Assembly (NCBI GenBank): GCA_964502145.1 | Contig: CAZCVI010000008.1 | Span: 62,001 to 126,000 of the forward strand | Direction: 5' to 3' | DNA length: 64,000 nt | Origin: CAZCVI01 sp964502145 | GTDB taxonomy: Bacteria; Acidobacteriota; Aminicenantia; UBA2199 | Shown here: in pieces, positions 25,505-33,205 of the stretch | How the letters are laid out: each line of letters begins with the position of its first letter | Numbering within the stretch: the stretch's first letter is position 1 | Program-made: the position numbers and the translations under genes | Notes under the pieces: model-generated | The model's database searches: none | Seen by the model: only the letters and a program-made list of their open reading frames with translations | What the model was told of the DNA's origin: nothing

Positions 25505-26652
25505 TCCTCCATTTCCATGATTATAGGATGTTTATTGTCAGAAGTTATCCCGAAGAACAGGTGATTTCTTTTGGCGTGAAAACGAATAAGACCTCTTCCA
25601 CAATTAATTATTCGAGTTAACTTTTTCTTGAGATCCAATTGGTATAAAACAGAAGTGTTTATATCCTCATTAAATTGAAGATAAAAATAAGGCTCATCTT
25701 GGTCCACAAAACACGTACCGAACATAGAAATCTCTCTAACCCCTTTAATTTTTGAGCCTTGCTTTTTTTGGAAAAGAATCTCCTTTTCAGCGGCTTCCTT
25801 GAATTGGGATAATACCTTATCAATACGCACATCAAATTGCTGAACCAACTGCTTCCCTTTGAATAAATAAACCGTGGATGGACGATGCAAGTAAATGAAC
25901 AGCAACCCATTGGCCGTAATATTAAAAGAGGTATTACCCTTGGCAGCCATAAGCCACCTTTTTTCCTGGTAAAATGCGTGATATTGGCTCTGAGAGAAAA
26001 AGGACTCGAAAGCAGGTTTATAAATTACATAACAATCGTTTAAACTCCGGTCCAAAAAAGTATGAAGGAGGTTCATATTTTCATCCAATTGATCAATAAT
26101 CCCTTGCTGCAAAGAATAGGAATAGACGTTTCCATTTTTATCCAGTACCAATTTAAAGGGAGACGAATTAGAATCCATGCGACTCAACATTCGTTCATTG
26201 ATAAAACGACCCTCTGGCGAAAACCGGAGGAGTTTATTGGTCTTTCCATCGTGGACATAGATCGAATCATCTGGCCCAAGAGACATCTCGATACCAAAAC
26301 CATCGTCAGAAATCAGTTGCCCTGGTTTTCTGCCCGTTTCCAAAATTTTCCCCACGCACTCCCATTGACTATTAAAAATAAATATCTTCATCATTCGATT
26401 GTCATACACATAACATTGCCCATTTTTGCCCACTGCGATATCAGCAGGCCACGCCATAAAAATTTTCTTCTCATAATCAGGCACAATCTCCTTTACCAAA
26501 ACCAATTTGGAGCGGGGTATCTTTGCCACGAAATGGGTGGGAGCTGGCATTTCCAATAATTCCTGCGCCCCGCCAAATATTGAAATTAACAGCACCATCA
26601 GTCCTCCCAAAAGGACTCTCTTCATCAAAAATCCATTGCTATAACAATTCAT
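25501..26652 (-). CDS. Secreted 6-bladed beta-propeller protein (paralogue 2)
   Basis: 383 residues with a signal peptide (hydrophobic segment about 10-29) and AGGAG before the ATG. NHL/6-bladed propeller pattern: repeated blades such as WPADIAVGKNGQCYVYDNRMMKIFIFN and LGPDDSIYVHDGKTNKLLRFSPEGRF. It is clearly related over its whole length to the next gene upstream (26753-27943), showing a tandem duplication. Propellers of this type are periplasmic or surface binding scaffolds; no catalytic residues are evident. It is co-transcribed with the Cys-rich peptide. Confidence 0.8.
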   Translation of the reverse strand: MNCYSNGFLMKRVLLGGLMVLLISIFGGAQELLEMPAPTHFVAKIPRSKLVLVKEIVPDYEKKIFMAWPADIAVGKNGQCYVYDNRMMKIFIFNSQWECVGKILETGRKPGQLISDDGFGIEMSLGPDDSIYVHDGKTNKLLRFSPEGRFINERMLSRMDSNSSPFKLVLDKNGNVYSYSLQQGIIDQLDENMNLLHTFLDRSLNDCYVIYKPAFESFFSQSQYHAFYQEKRWLMAAKGNTSFNITANGLLFIYLHRPSTVYLFKGKQLVQQFDVRIDKVLSQFKEAAEKEILFQKKQGSKIKGVREISMFGTCFVDQDEPYFYLQFNEDINTSVLYQLDLKKKLTRIINCGRGLIRFHAKRNHLFFGITSDNKHPIIMEMEE

Positions 26653-26752
26653 TTTTAATTTCTCCTAATATATCCATGAATTTTGTAGAGCACTATAAAT
26701 CCGCCCTTGAGGGAATACAATCCAGTTATCTCAGTATAAATACACCCGCATT

Positions 26753-27943
26753 TCATTTATCCACCGACTTCATAACCACTACATAACTCTCATCTTTTTG
26801 CTGGGTGATACCGTAAAATAAACCATTTATTTTTGCCTGTAGAGTAGCAACTACGTTTACTGGAAAAGACATAGTCTGGACAATCTTTCCACTCAGGTCA
26901 AATTTATATAACATGTATCCTTCTTTTCTTGGATAGCCTTGCAGATAGAAATAGGGTTCATCCTGATCCACCACGCAGGTACTAAACAGTGGCATATAAC
27001 AATTGGTCACGTGCCCTGGGCGACGCTTCTGCATGGATTGGAGCGCTAGGTCTACATCCTCTTTGTACTTGTTTAAAACACTGTCAACCAGCACAGGGAA
27101 CTGTCGTACTAAATTCTTGCCATTAAAAAGATATATGGTTGAGGAGTTTTGTAAATATATCAGTAACAAACCAGTGGCAGTAAGATCATATTTCACATTG
27201 AGAAAATTGGGAATCAACCATATTTTTTTCTGTACCCACGTATTTGTTTTCCCGGCGTACTTTTTTTTAAAATTATCATTGGGCTGTTTATAATACTCTT
27301 CCCAATCCGGTCTATAATAAATGAACTGCGCGTTCAATTCCTCTTTTAAAAAAGAATGTACTACTTTCATATGATTATCGAATTGATCGACAATCCCCCC
27401 AGACAGCGAATAGGCATAAAAAGCACCGTTTTTATCCACCACGGGTGGAAAAAATACAGGTGCCAGTTTAAGTCGATCAATTTTCATATCTCTGAGGAAT
27501 TCCCCGGATTCGGTAAATTCTAAAACCTTATCGTTATAACAGTCATTGATATAAAATTTTCCATTTTTACCCGCGTAGATCATCTTTGTAGAATCATTTC
27601 TAGGAAAAATTTCGGAAGGCCCCCGACCGGCTTGTAAGAACTTTCCCAGAAATTCATAGCGTTCATTGAACATAAACACCTTGCTCAGTTTGACATCGAA
27701 AACATAAATTTTGCCGTTTTTGTTCGCGGTTACATAGAAAGGATCGGCCATAAATTCATCATCGCCAAATTCATTGGGTAGCTCCTTGACTACATCCAAT
27801 CTGGCTTGCGGCACTCCTGCCACAAATTGTGTAGGCTTTGGTAAATCAAAAAATGTTTGTCCCCATCCCAAAAATGGCAGTAACATCACCAATCCTCTTA
27901 ATAGCACTGTGCCCAGATATGTCTCGCGGATTGTTTTCATCAT
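26753..27943 (-). CDS. Secreted 6-bladed beta-propeller protein (paralogue 1)
   Basis: 396 residues with a signal peptide (about 1-29, ending GWGQ) and AGAGGAA before tandem ATG codons. It shares with paralogue 2 the opening (LPKPTQFVAGVPQARLDVVKE versus MPAPTHFVAKIPRSKLVLVKE), the blade sequences (NKNGKIYVFD, GKNGKFYINDCYNDKVLEF) and the segment CVVDQDEPYFYLQ. It probably forms a six-bladed NHL-like propeller outside the cytoplasm. It is the first full gene behind the promoter at 28304-28332. Confidence 0.8.
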   Translation of the reverse strand: MMKTIRETYLGTVLLRGLVMLLPFLGWGQTFFDLPKPTQFVAGVPQARLDVVKELPNEFGDDEFMADPFYVTANKNGKIYVFDVKLSKVFMFNERYEFLGKFLQAGRGPSEIFPRNDSTKMIYAGKNGKFYINDCYNDKVLEFTESGEFLRDMKIDRLKLAPVFFPPVVDKNGAFYAYSLSGGIVDQFDNHMKVVHSFLKEELNAQFIYYRPDWEEYYKQPNDNFKKKYAGKTNTWVQKKIWLIPNFLNVKYDLTATGLLLIYLQNSSTIYLFNGKNLVRQFPVLVDSVLNKYKEDVDLALQSMQKRRPGHVTNCYMPLFSTCVVDQDEPYFYLQGYPRKEGYMLYKFDLSGKIVQTMSFPVNVVATLQAKINGLFYGITQQKDESYVVVMKSVDK

Positions 27944-28015
27944 GTCTTTTTTCCTCTTGGCATCTCACATATATATTAAGCCAACAGTCGATCCAACCCA
28001 TCCCCTTTTAAAAAC

Positions 28016-28239
28016 TTAGAGGATAGCGACAATATTAATATTTTGCAAGATGGTGGTATTTTCTGTACCAAAATTGATCCCCATCTTCTCGCGTGAAGCA
28101 TGTCCCGCTTCCATATAATACAGGGAAAATTCAGTTCCGTTTCCAACTGGCTCAGGCAAAAACAGTCTCCTATTCCAATGATAACTAGAAACATCGACAC
28201 CACCATTACCTGCTTGGAAGAGATACTTTCACTACTCAT
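28016..28239 (-). pseudogene. Small exported reading frame, probably frameshifted, heading the propeller operon
   Basis: An ATG at 28239 starts MSSESISSKQVMVVSMFLVIIGIGDCF, a signal-like helix. After five T (plus-strand A at 28158-28162) this frame drifts into a Leu/Ile/Lys-rich tail ending at 27976. Adding one T joins the helix to another frame, LPEPVGNGTEFSLYYMEAGH...TENTTILQNINIVAIL, with a stop at 28016-28018. The second version has a more protein-like composition, so I favour a frameshifted gene of about 74 codons. It lies between the promoter and the first propeller. No family is recognised. Confidence 0.35.
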
Positions 28240-28303
28240 TCATCTTCTACCTTACTCTGTTCTTATTTCACACTTTACTTTAGTTCTATATATCTTCAAT
28301 AAA

Positions 28304-28332
28304 AGTTTAAAGAAAAAAAATATATTTGTCAA
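28304..28332 (-). promoter_or_regulatory. Sigma70-type promoter of the propeller/Cys-rich-peptide operon
   Basis: On the minus strand a perfect TTGACA (28332-28327) and TAAACT (28309-28304) are 17 bases apart. Transcription would begin near 28297 and run through the small reading frame, both propellers and the Cys-rich peptide. This is the best promoter match in the window. Confidence 0.6.
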
Positions 28333-28443
28333 CATAAAAATTTAAATAATTTTAAACAACCAGAAATGCCCTATTACCATACAACTCGAAGAAAATAAGG
28401 TGCCTGAAGAAATCGAGCAGACAAATACCAATTGTGGGAAAAA

Positions 28444-28657
28444 ATCCAAGAAACTTGCCCGTAATTACATCCAAGATCATGTTTTCGCCGCTTATTAATG
28501 CGGCAAGGATGCCGCGTCTACAATTGCCCTCTGAATAAGTAGACGCGATATCCTTGTCGCATTATTTTATTCTACTGTTTCCAAGAACTCTGAATTACAA
28601 GAGTTTCTTTCCGGTTATAATACCACCGAGCCTAGCGACGTTGGCGGGGTCGCTTCC
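28444..28657. repeat. About 200-bp dispersed element with long palindrome, copy 2
   Basis: The palindrome arms are AATGCGGCAAGGATGCCGCG plus TCTAC (28497-28521) and the inverse (28539-28563), with a 17-base loop that copy 1 lacks. The left part carries the frame SKKLARNYIQDHVFAAY followed by TAA (28496-28498), which is open back to 28346 without a start codon. The right 43 bases form the end of the PIN toxin gene. The remaining gap 28333-28443 is AT-rich and otherwise featureless. Confidence 0.75.
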
Positions 28658-29085
28658 AAGTACAATGACTCCAAAATGTCTAAAAACGCCTTGATGCGAA
28701 TGATTTTTACATTCTCAAAGCTCTTATAAGGGAAATGACGAATATTTTTGGTCACTAAATAATCAGCACCCCCCTCAACGGCACATTCCAAAAACCTGTT
28801 ATCATCGTTATCGACACAGATATCTAAACGAATACTTGGTTCTATCCACAAGGCATGCAGACGGAGCGATTTCATTATTCGATCTTTTTCATAGTACTGC
28901 GGTGGGGGAATTAACCACTCTGCCACCGTGTTATATTCCCGCCAAATAGGGGGAGAAAGCAATAATTGAAAACAATCATCAGCCCCAGTCATCCAATCAA
29001 TGAGTTTCGCAGATGCACCTCTTGCACTCAATATAGCCGACATAATATGATTGGTATCTATTACTACCCGGGGAAGTTTAGCCAT
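28615..29085 (-). CDS. PIN-domain ribonuclease toxin
   Basis: About 156 residues from the ATG at 29085, which overlaps the antitoxin stop as TAATG; a GTG at 29091 is possible. PIN features: VVIDTNHIMSAIL at the start (first acidic site), Glu in WREYNTV, then DNDDNRFLECAVEGGADYLVTKN with the remaining acidic metal-binding residues. It matches the COG1569-type toxin, which cleaves RNA when freed from its antitoxin. The last 14 codons (ATPPTSLGSVVL and neighbours) come from the dispersed repeat, so the original C-terminus has been replaced or extended. Confidence 0.85.
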   Translation of the reverse strand: MAKLPRVVIDTNHIMSAILSARGASAKLIDWMTGADDCFQLLLSPPIWREYNTVAEWLIPPPQYYEKDRIMKSLRLHALWIEPSIRLDICVDNDDNRFLECAVEGGADYLVTKNIRHFPYKSFENVKIIRIKAFLDILESLYLEATPPTSLGSVVL

Positions 29086-29330
29086 TAACACCCTTTGGCT
29101 TTTCTGTATTGAGTGATAGCATCATTGATAATCCGCGAATTTATGCCCCCATTTTCGCGAATTTTTGCACGTACAGTCCCGACATCTTCTTTGAGTTGTT
29201 CTTTCCAGCCATATTTGTCGTGAAGCAGAAGCAAAGAGGTAAATGCCTCACCCATATTGCCGCGAAAATTTTTTTGAACAACGTCTTGAAAATGCCGTTC
29301 AATCTCAGCCGATAGCTCTATTGACAACAT
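29085..29330 (-). CDS. Antitoxin of the PIN toxin
   Basis: 81 residues from the ATG at 29330, supported by GGAGGAACC immediately before it; the in-frame start at 29372 lacks a site. The protein begins MLSIELSAEIERHFQDVVQ, a ribbon-helix-helix-like DNA-binding start. It continues with an amphipathic helical tail of the sort that wraps the toxin. It overlaps the toxin start (TAATG), the classic antitoxin-first order. A TATAAT hexamer at 29380-29375 may be the promoter, which such antitoxins usually repress. Confidence 0.75.
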   Translation of the reverse strand: MLSIELSAEIERHFQDVVQKNFRGNMGEAFTSLLLLHDKYGWKEQLKEDVGTVRAKIRENGGINSRIINDAITQYRKAKGC

Positions 29331-29487
29331 GGTTCCTCCATGGCAGGAAAAATATTTTTTTGTTTCATACAACTATTATAATAGATTGTTTCAATTTTTT
29401 CCACTTCAAAAATTTTTTTTTTCGACACTGCCGTCGTTATCCCCCCCTAATTGCCAGATAGGTAAAACAGTATCTATTCGGTGAAGC

Positions 29488-29886
29488 TCATTTGGTTTTT
29501 AGTAGTGACGGGTTATCCACCTTAAATTTATGGAAATACCTTAAAATCTCATAACGAAGCAATGGTATGGACAACATACAGGTCAATAATTCTTTCACTT
29601 CCTCTTCGCTGGCAAAAACATCCAGTGGGGAAGGGTCATTTTTCTTTTCGAACATCGCCCCATTACCCGTGATCAACCAATTCACCGAGAGATTAAAACG
29701 TTTTACCAGTGTATTCAGATGCGCAGGCCCAGGAAAAGTTTCTCCCCGTTCATATTTGCTATAACTGCTCCCTGCCAAACCCAAATAAGCGGCTAACTCA
29801 TCCGTGGAGAGCTTTAATGCCTCCCGGAACTGCTTGAACCGGACCATACTATTTTTTCTAATCTGTTTATCTTTTTCTACTGACAT
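29488..29886 (-). CDS. XRE-family transcriptional regulator
   Basis: 132 residues from the ATG at 29886, preceded by GGAGGTTTT. Residues of about 14-75 are a Cro/CI helix-turn-helix: FREALKLSTDELAAYLGLAGSSYSKYERGETFPGPAHLNTLVKRFNLSVNWLITG, close to the SinR/phage repressor pattern. The C-terminal 50 residues are helical, probably for dimerisation. It stands alone. Its upstream region is a 262-bp array of regularly spaced short dyads (29967-30228), which are good candidate operators for this protein. Confidence 0.85.
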   Translation of the reverse strand: MSVEKDKQIRKNSMVRFKQFREALKLSTDELAAYLGLAGSSYSKYERGETFPGPAHLNTLVKRFNLSVNWLITGNGAMFEKKNDPSPLDVFASEEEVKELLTCMLSIPLLRYEILRYFHKFKVDNPSLLKTK

Positions 29887-29966
29887 AAAACCTCCATGAT
29901 TTTTAGCATAACAGTACTCCAAGTATATAGTACGAGATTGCCAGAAGAAAGTTTCAAATATTTTAT

Positions 29967-30228
29967 CCTCGTTACGGAAAGAATTGTCCTTGATAAGGAT
30001 AAAATATCCTTGATAGGGACATTTCCTTCCGCTTCGCGGTAGATTTTTTCCGCTTCGTGGTATGTTTTGTCCTTATTAAGGTAAACTTTTTCCTCATCGC
30101 GGTAGAAAATGTTCTTAATGCGGTGAACATTCTCCGTGATACGGTGAACATTCTCCGTGATACGGTACACATTCTCCGTGATACGGTAAACATTCTCCGT
30201 GATACGGTACACAATCTCCGCTTGGTGG
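29967..30228. repeat. Array of 13 mini-dyads with 21-bp phasing upstream of the XRE gene
   Basis: Eleven-base units of the form CCNN-nnn-NNGG start at 29967, 29988, 30008, 30029, 30050, 30071, 30092, 30113, 30134, 30155, 30176, 30197 and 30218. All steps are 21 bases except one of 20. Four copies are CCGTGATACGG. Others keep the pairing with different bases (CCGCTTCGCGG, CCTTATTAAGG, CCTTGATAAGG), while a few are imperfect. The array keeps all minus-strand frames open, which creates spurious heptad-repeat proteins. The flanking stretch 30229-30453 shows nothing I can name. Confidence 0.8.
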
Positions 30229-30453
30229 TAAATTCCCGCTATTTTGAGGAGATTTATAGATTCTATACTACCATATATGACACCCAGAACACCACCCCTG
30301 AAATGTAATCCATTTTTTTCTCTTTCGCGTGTAAGTATAACTATGAATTTTTTACTACCGGTTCTAATAATTCCAAAAATGTCTCCCTATATTATCATTT
30401 ATTTAGTTTTTTTGCCAGTAAGAAGCTATGACTTGGATTTTCAGGAATGATAT

Positions 30454-30556
30454 GGACTTACTGGACATTCTGGACCAACTGGACTTCCAAAAACCTTTCA
30501 ATTTTCTTCAGCTTGTCCAGTAAGTCCAGTAAGTCCAGTGTGTCCAGATAGTCCAG
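30454..30556. repeat. Palindromic repeat built from GTCCAGTAA-type 9-bp units (family B)
   Basis: The left arm (30454-30486) has four units, GGACTTACT, GGACATTCT, GGACCAACT, GGACTTCC. The right arm (30514-30556) has five inverse units, GTCCAGTAA, GTCCAGTAA, GTCCAGTGT, GTCCAGATA, GTCCAGG. They can pair into a long hairpin just beyond the cytochrome gene and may end its transcript. Confidence 0.75.
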
Positions 30557-30640
30557 GTGATTACAATTATACGCTGTCCTTTTTTAATAACAACAGTATA
30601 TCTTTGTTCCCGCAAAAACACAGGCGAATCCCCCCCCACA

Positions 30641-31012
30641 TCATTTCCTTTTATGTTGTCGAAACCCATGCCGAGGATGACAAACCATACATGATTTCTC
30701 TGGCATCGGTTCCTGCGCAAATGCCATCTCGTGACACTTCATGCAGGTGTCATTCTTCGGCCTGCCATTAAAATTCTTTTCATCCCCATGACACCCGCCA
30801 CAACCCGCTGCCATTTTCCCATGCGAACTCTCTTGCCACGCCACGATAATCTGCGGCGAGAGTTCCTGGTGGCATTCGATACAGGTTTTTCCATCCATCC
30901 CCTGCCGATGCCCTTGTCGTTCCACCCCGTTTATCTGGAGAAATAAAACCATCACCAAAACACAGAAGAACACCCCACCCAACCCCACCACTACCACACA
31001 TCTTTTATTCAT
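30641..31012 (-). CDS. Membrane-anchored tetraheme cytochrome c
   Basis: 123 residues with AAGGAGGT before the ATG. One N-terminal membrane helix (about 5-27) anchors a periplasmic domain with four heme-c sites: CIECH (44-48), CGGCH (71-75), CMKCH (90-94) and CMVCH (108-112). Extra His residues are available as sixth ligands. It would pass electrons between the quinone pool and periplasmic partners, in the manner of small NapC/NrfH-like or nitrate/fumarate-linked cytochromes. No partner reductase is adjacent, so the terminal acceptor is unknown. Confidence 0.85.
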   Translation of the reverse strand: MNKRCVVVVGLGGVFFCVLVMVLFLQINGVERQGHRQGMDGKTCIECHQELSPQIIVAWQESSHGKMAAGCGGCHGDEKNFNGRPKNDTCMKCHEMAFAQEPMPEKSCMVCHPRHGFRQHKRK

Positions 31013-31064
31013 TTTTAGCCAGACCTCCTTGGGTGAGCACAGTAACTCACCCAGACATCATCAT

Positions 31065-31862
31065 TTATGATATTTTTATGATTATTTTCGTGATATACTT
31101 CTTGGGATTGCCTTTAAAAATCATACCTGGACCTTTAAGATACTGTTCTCGAATCGGCGATTGCACAACCAACCCATTCTCGCGGCAATATTCATAAATT
31201 TTCCCGTAACTACGCCCCAACTCGTCGTATGGTCCCTTGTGGATTAACGTCACCGCTTCCCCACCTGCCATGATCCGACAGTTTATGCCTGCCGCCACCA
31301 CTTCTTTTTTCACCGCCACACACGCTTCAATATCCGCATCCTCTTCTTTATAATCTTCATCATAATATAAACTGAATGGTTTCCCTACCACCCACCGACC
31401 ACACGCACGAAACAACTTGCCGAACTGCGCTCCCACTTCACAGTATTTTCCTTTGAACCGTATCCCACAAATCCACATATCCGCGAACGTTTCACGCTGC
31501 ACCTGATCTGATTGCTCCATAATTTCCTCCTTTGTGTTTTCCAGAAAAATAGCCAAACGCGATTTTATCGCTTCATATTGACGTAATGTGTCTTCAATCT
31601 CGTGCAGTTTCTGCTTGACATGCTCCGCCAATTGCGAATCGTCCTGGCACTCCTGGACAATTTGTTTTATTTCTGGCAAGGAAAACCCCATTTCTTTCAG
31701 TTGCTTGATGATCAATCCCTTTTCTATCGCCCGATGCCCATAATACCGGTACTTTGAATCCGTATCGATCTTCCCCGGGATCAAAATCCCTTTTTCATGG
31801 TACAGATGCAACGCCTTGATAGATAACTGTGTCACCCGCGAAAATTCACCGATAGATAACAT
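31065..31862 (-). CDS. MerR-family regulator with GyrI-like effector domain
   Basis: 265 residues. Residues 1 to about 70 are a MerR winged helix (MLSIGEFSRVTQLSIKALHLYHEKGIL...YRYYGHRAIEKG). About 75-110 is the dimerising coiled coil, and about 120-265 is a GyrI/BmrR-like ligand-binding domain (GGEAVTLIHKGPYDELGRSYGKIYEYCRENGL). Proteins of this build sense hydrophobic drugs or metabolites and twist promoter DNA. Its likely partner is the stand-alone GyrI-like gene 58 bases upstream on the same strand. Confidence 0.88.
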   Translation of the reverse strand: MLSIGEFSRVTQLSIKALHLYHEKGILIPGKIDTDSKYRYYGHRAIEKGLIIKQLKEMGFSLPEIKQIVQECQDDSQLAEHVKQKLHEIEDTLRQYEAIKSRLAIFLENTKEEIMEQSDQVQRETFADMWICGIRFKGKYCEVGAQFGKLFRACGRWVVGKPFSLYYDEDYKEEDADIEACVAVKKEVVAAGINCRIMAGGEAVTLIHKGPYDELGRSYGKIYEYCRENGLVVQSPIREQYLKGPGMIFKGNPKKYITKIIIKIS

Positions 31863-31919
31863 GAGACTTCTCCTTGCTCCTCAATCACGCACACATCAAA
31901 AACCGCCTTTCTGCCATAA

Positions 31920-32576
31920 TTATAACACCAAAACCTGCTTGATCGGCTGCCGGATAATCGTTTTTAATTTCTCCGGTTGCGCCTTGCGCGGGTCACCCAG
32001 ATAAATTTCATGGTGACGCCCATTAAACGTATACCCTTTTTCCTGAAAGAATCCATGTAACCGTGCAATCGTTTCAGTTTCCGCGCTGTAGGGGCCAATA
32101 TGCATTATTTGCGCACACAGGCCTTCCTCATAGACGTTAAAAGAGACTGCATCCATTAATCGGGGCTGCTTTTTTTTGATAAATTCCCCTTTGCCCAGTA
32201 GAAATACCTCGTTTGTTACCCGCTCCGGTAACGCCAGCATTAATGTCCACAGCCACTCTTCTTTTCGTCCCGCGTCAATATATGCAGCCATATCTTCCGC
32301 GTGCCATAAACCAGATAATGGCGGCACCTTAAAATCAAAGGCATCCGTTTTTTCCTTTTTTAACATGAACTTGATCGTATAAGCCAACCCATACAACAAC
32401 TGGACCTTCTCTGCGAACTCTTTTGAGGTCCCCGGATACCCCTGACCATCCACCATCATGTACTTTAACGCCGGAACTTCAACTATCTCCGGTTCTTTCG
32501 CCGACGGACTAAACAAGGACTTGAATTCCTGCTTAAAATCATACACCGCCAGCACACGCTTCTTTTCTTCTGTCAT
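31920..32576 (-). CDS. Stand-alone GyrI-like small-molecule-binding protein
   Basis: 218 residues with GGAGGTCGGT before the ATG. It matches the GyrI-like family (COG4832 type): EIVEVPALKYMMVDGQGYPGTSKEFAEKVQLLYGLAYTIKF near the start, and IMHIGPYSAETETIARLHGFF then HHEIYLGDPRKAQPEKLKTI at the end. Members bind drugs or hydrolyse small molecules. It precedes the MerR-GyrI regulator in the same direction, so the two probably form a sensing/response pair. Confidence 0.85.
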   Translation of the reverse strand: MTEEKKRVLAVYDFKQEFKSLFSPSAKEPEIVEVPALKYMMVDGQGYPGTSKEFAEKVQLLYGLAYTIKFMLKKEKTDAFDFKVPPLSGLWHAEDMAAYIDAGRKEEWLWTLMLALPERVTNEVFLLGKGEFIKKKQPRLMDAVSFNVYEEGLCAQIMHIGPYSAETETIARLHGFFQEKGYTFNGRHHEIYLGDPRKAQPEKLKTIIRQPIKQVLVL

Positions 32577-32718
32577 ACCGACCTCCAGATATTTTATTCA
32601 TTATATTCTATTCCAAAATTTATTTCTATATTTTCATGATAAACCCTTCCCTTGGGGCAGAGTCAAGGAAAAAAAAAAGATTTGCAGAAAAAGATCGAAG
32701 AAATCTTTTTATCAGCTA

Positions 32719-32747
32719 TTGATTTTATGTTCTCAATATGATAAATA
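32719..32747 (+). promoter_or_regulatory. Promoter giving a leaderless ATP synthase transcript
   Basis: TTGATT (32719-32724) and TAAATA (32742-32747) are 17 bases apart and the ATG of the first ATP synthase gene (32754) begins 6 bases later. No ribosome site is present, consistent with a leaderless mRNA. Confidence 0.4.
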
Positions 32748-32753
32748 TAGTAA

Positions 32754-33170
32754 ATGCTTGATTTAGATATTTCTGTGTTTGTCGTGTCTGCCCTTATTGG
32801 GCTTTTAGCCATGGTATTAAACCGCATCTATTTTCGCCCCATCGGGAACATCTTAGAAGAACGCGAAACCAAAATCAAAACCGAGGCCAGCCAAATCGCA
32901 ACCACAACGGTTGAAATCGAAGCGAAAACCCAACACATCGAAAAAGTGTTAAAGGATACTCAAAAAGAATCCAGGCTCATTCGCGAGGCGTTGATTAAAA
33001 AAGGCGAGGATGTCAAAGAACAAGTGATCACCCAAGCCAGAGAAAAATCACGACAACACTTCCAATCCCAGATGACACAACTAGACCAACAACTGGCCAC
33101 CGCCGAAAAAGAACTCGAAAAAGAGATCCTCGTGTTCAGCGATCAAATCAAAGCCATTTTTATCCCTTGA
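32754..33170 (+). CDS. atpF: ATP synthase F0 subunit b' (first b-type subunit)
   Basis: 138 residues. A membrane helix at about 6-22 is followed by RIYFRPIGNILEERE, the usual start of the b stalk, and then a long Lys/Glu-rich helix to the end. Subunit b forms the peripheral stalk that stops the alpha3beta3 head from turning. Two b-type genes in a row (this and the next) suggest a b/b' heterodimer, as in photosynthetic bacteria and many deltaproteobacteria-like lineages. It is the first gene of the operon. Confidence 0.82.
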   Translation: MLDLDISVFVVSALIGLLAMVLNRIYFRPIGNILEERETKIKTEASQIATTTVEIEAKTQHIEKVLKDTQKESRLIREALIKKGEDVKEQVITQAREKSRQHFQSQMTQLDQQLATAEKELEKEILVFSDQIKAIFIP

Positions 33171-33205
33171 TAGATTGCAAAACCCAGAAACAGAGACGTG
33201 CAACA

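Noticed and set aside
29877..30212. A 111-residue reading frame made of YRITENV-type heptads
   Set aside because: The 21-bp period keeps several frames open on both strands, there is no ribosome site, and it runs into the XRE gene. The phased DNA dyads explain it better than a protein.
29967..30228. CRISPR-like array
   Set aside because: Units are 11 bases with 10-base near-constant spacers, no unique 30-40-base spacers, and no cas genes anywhere in the window.
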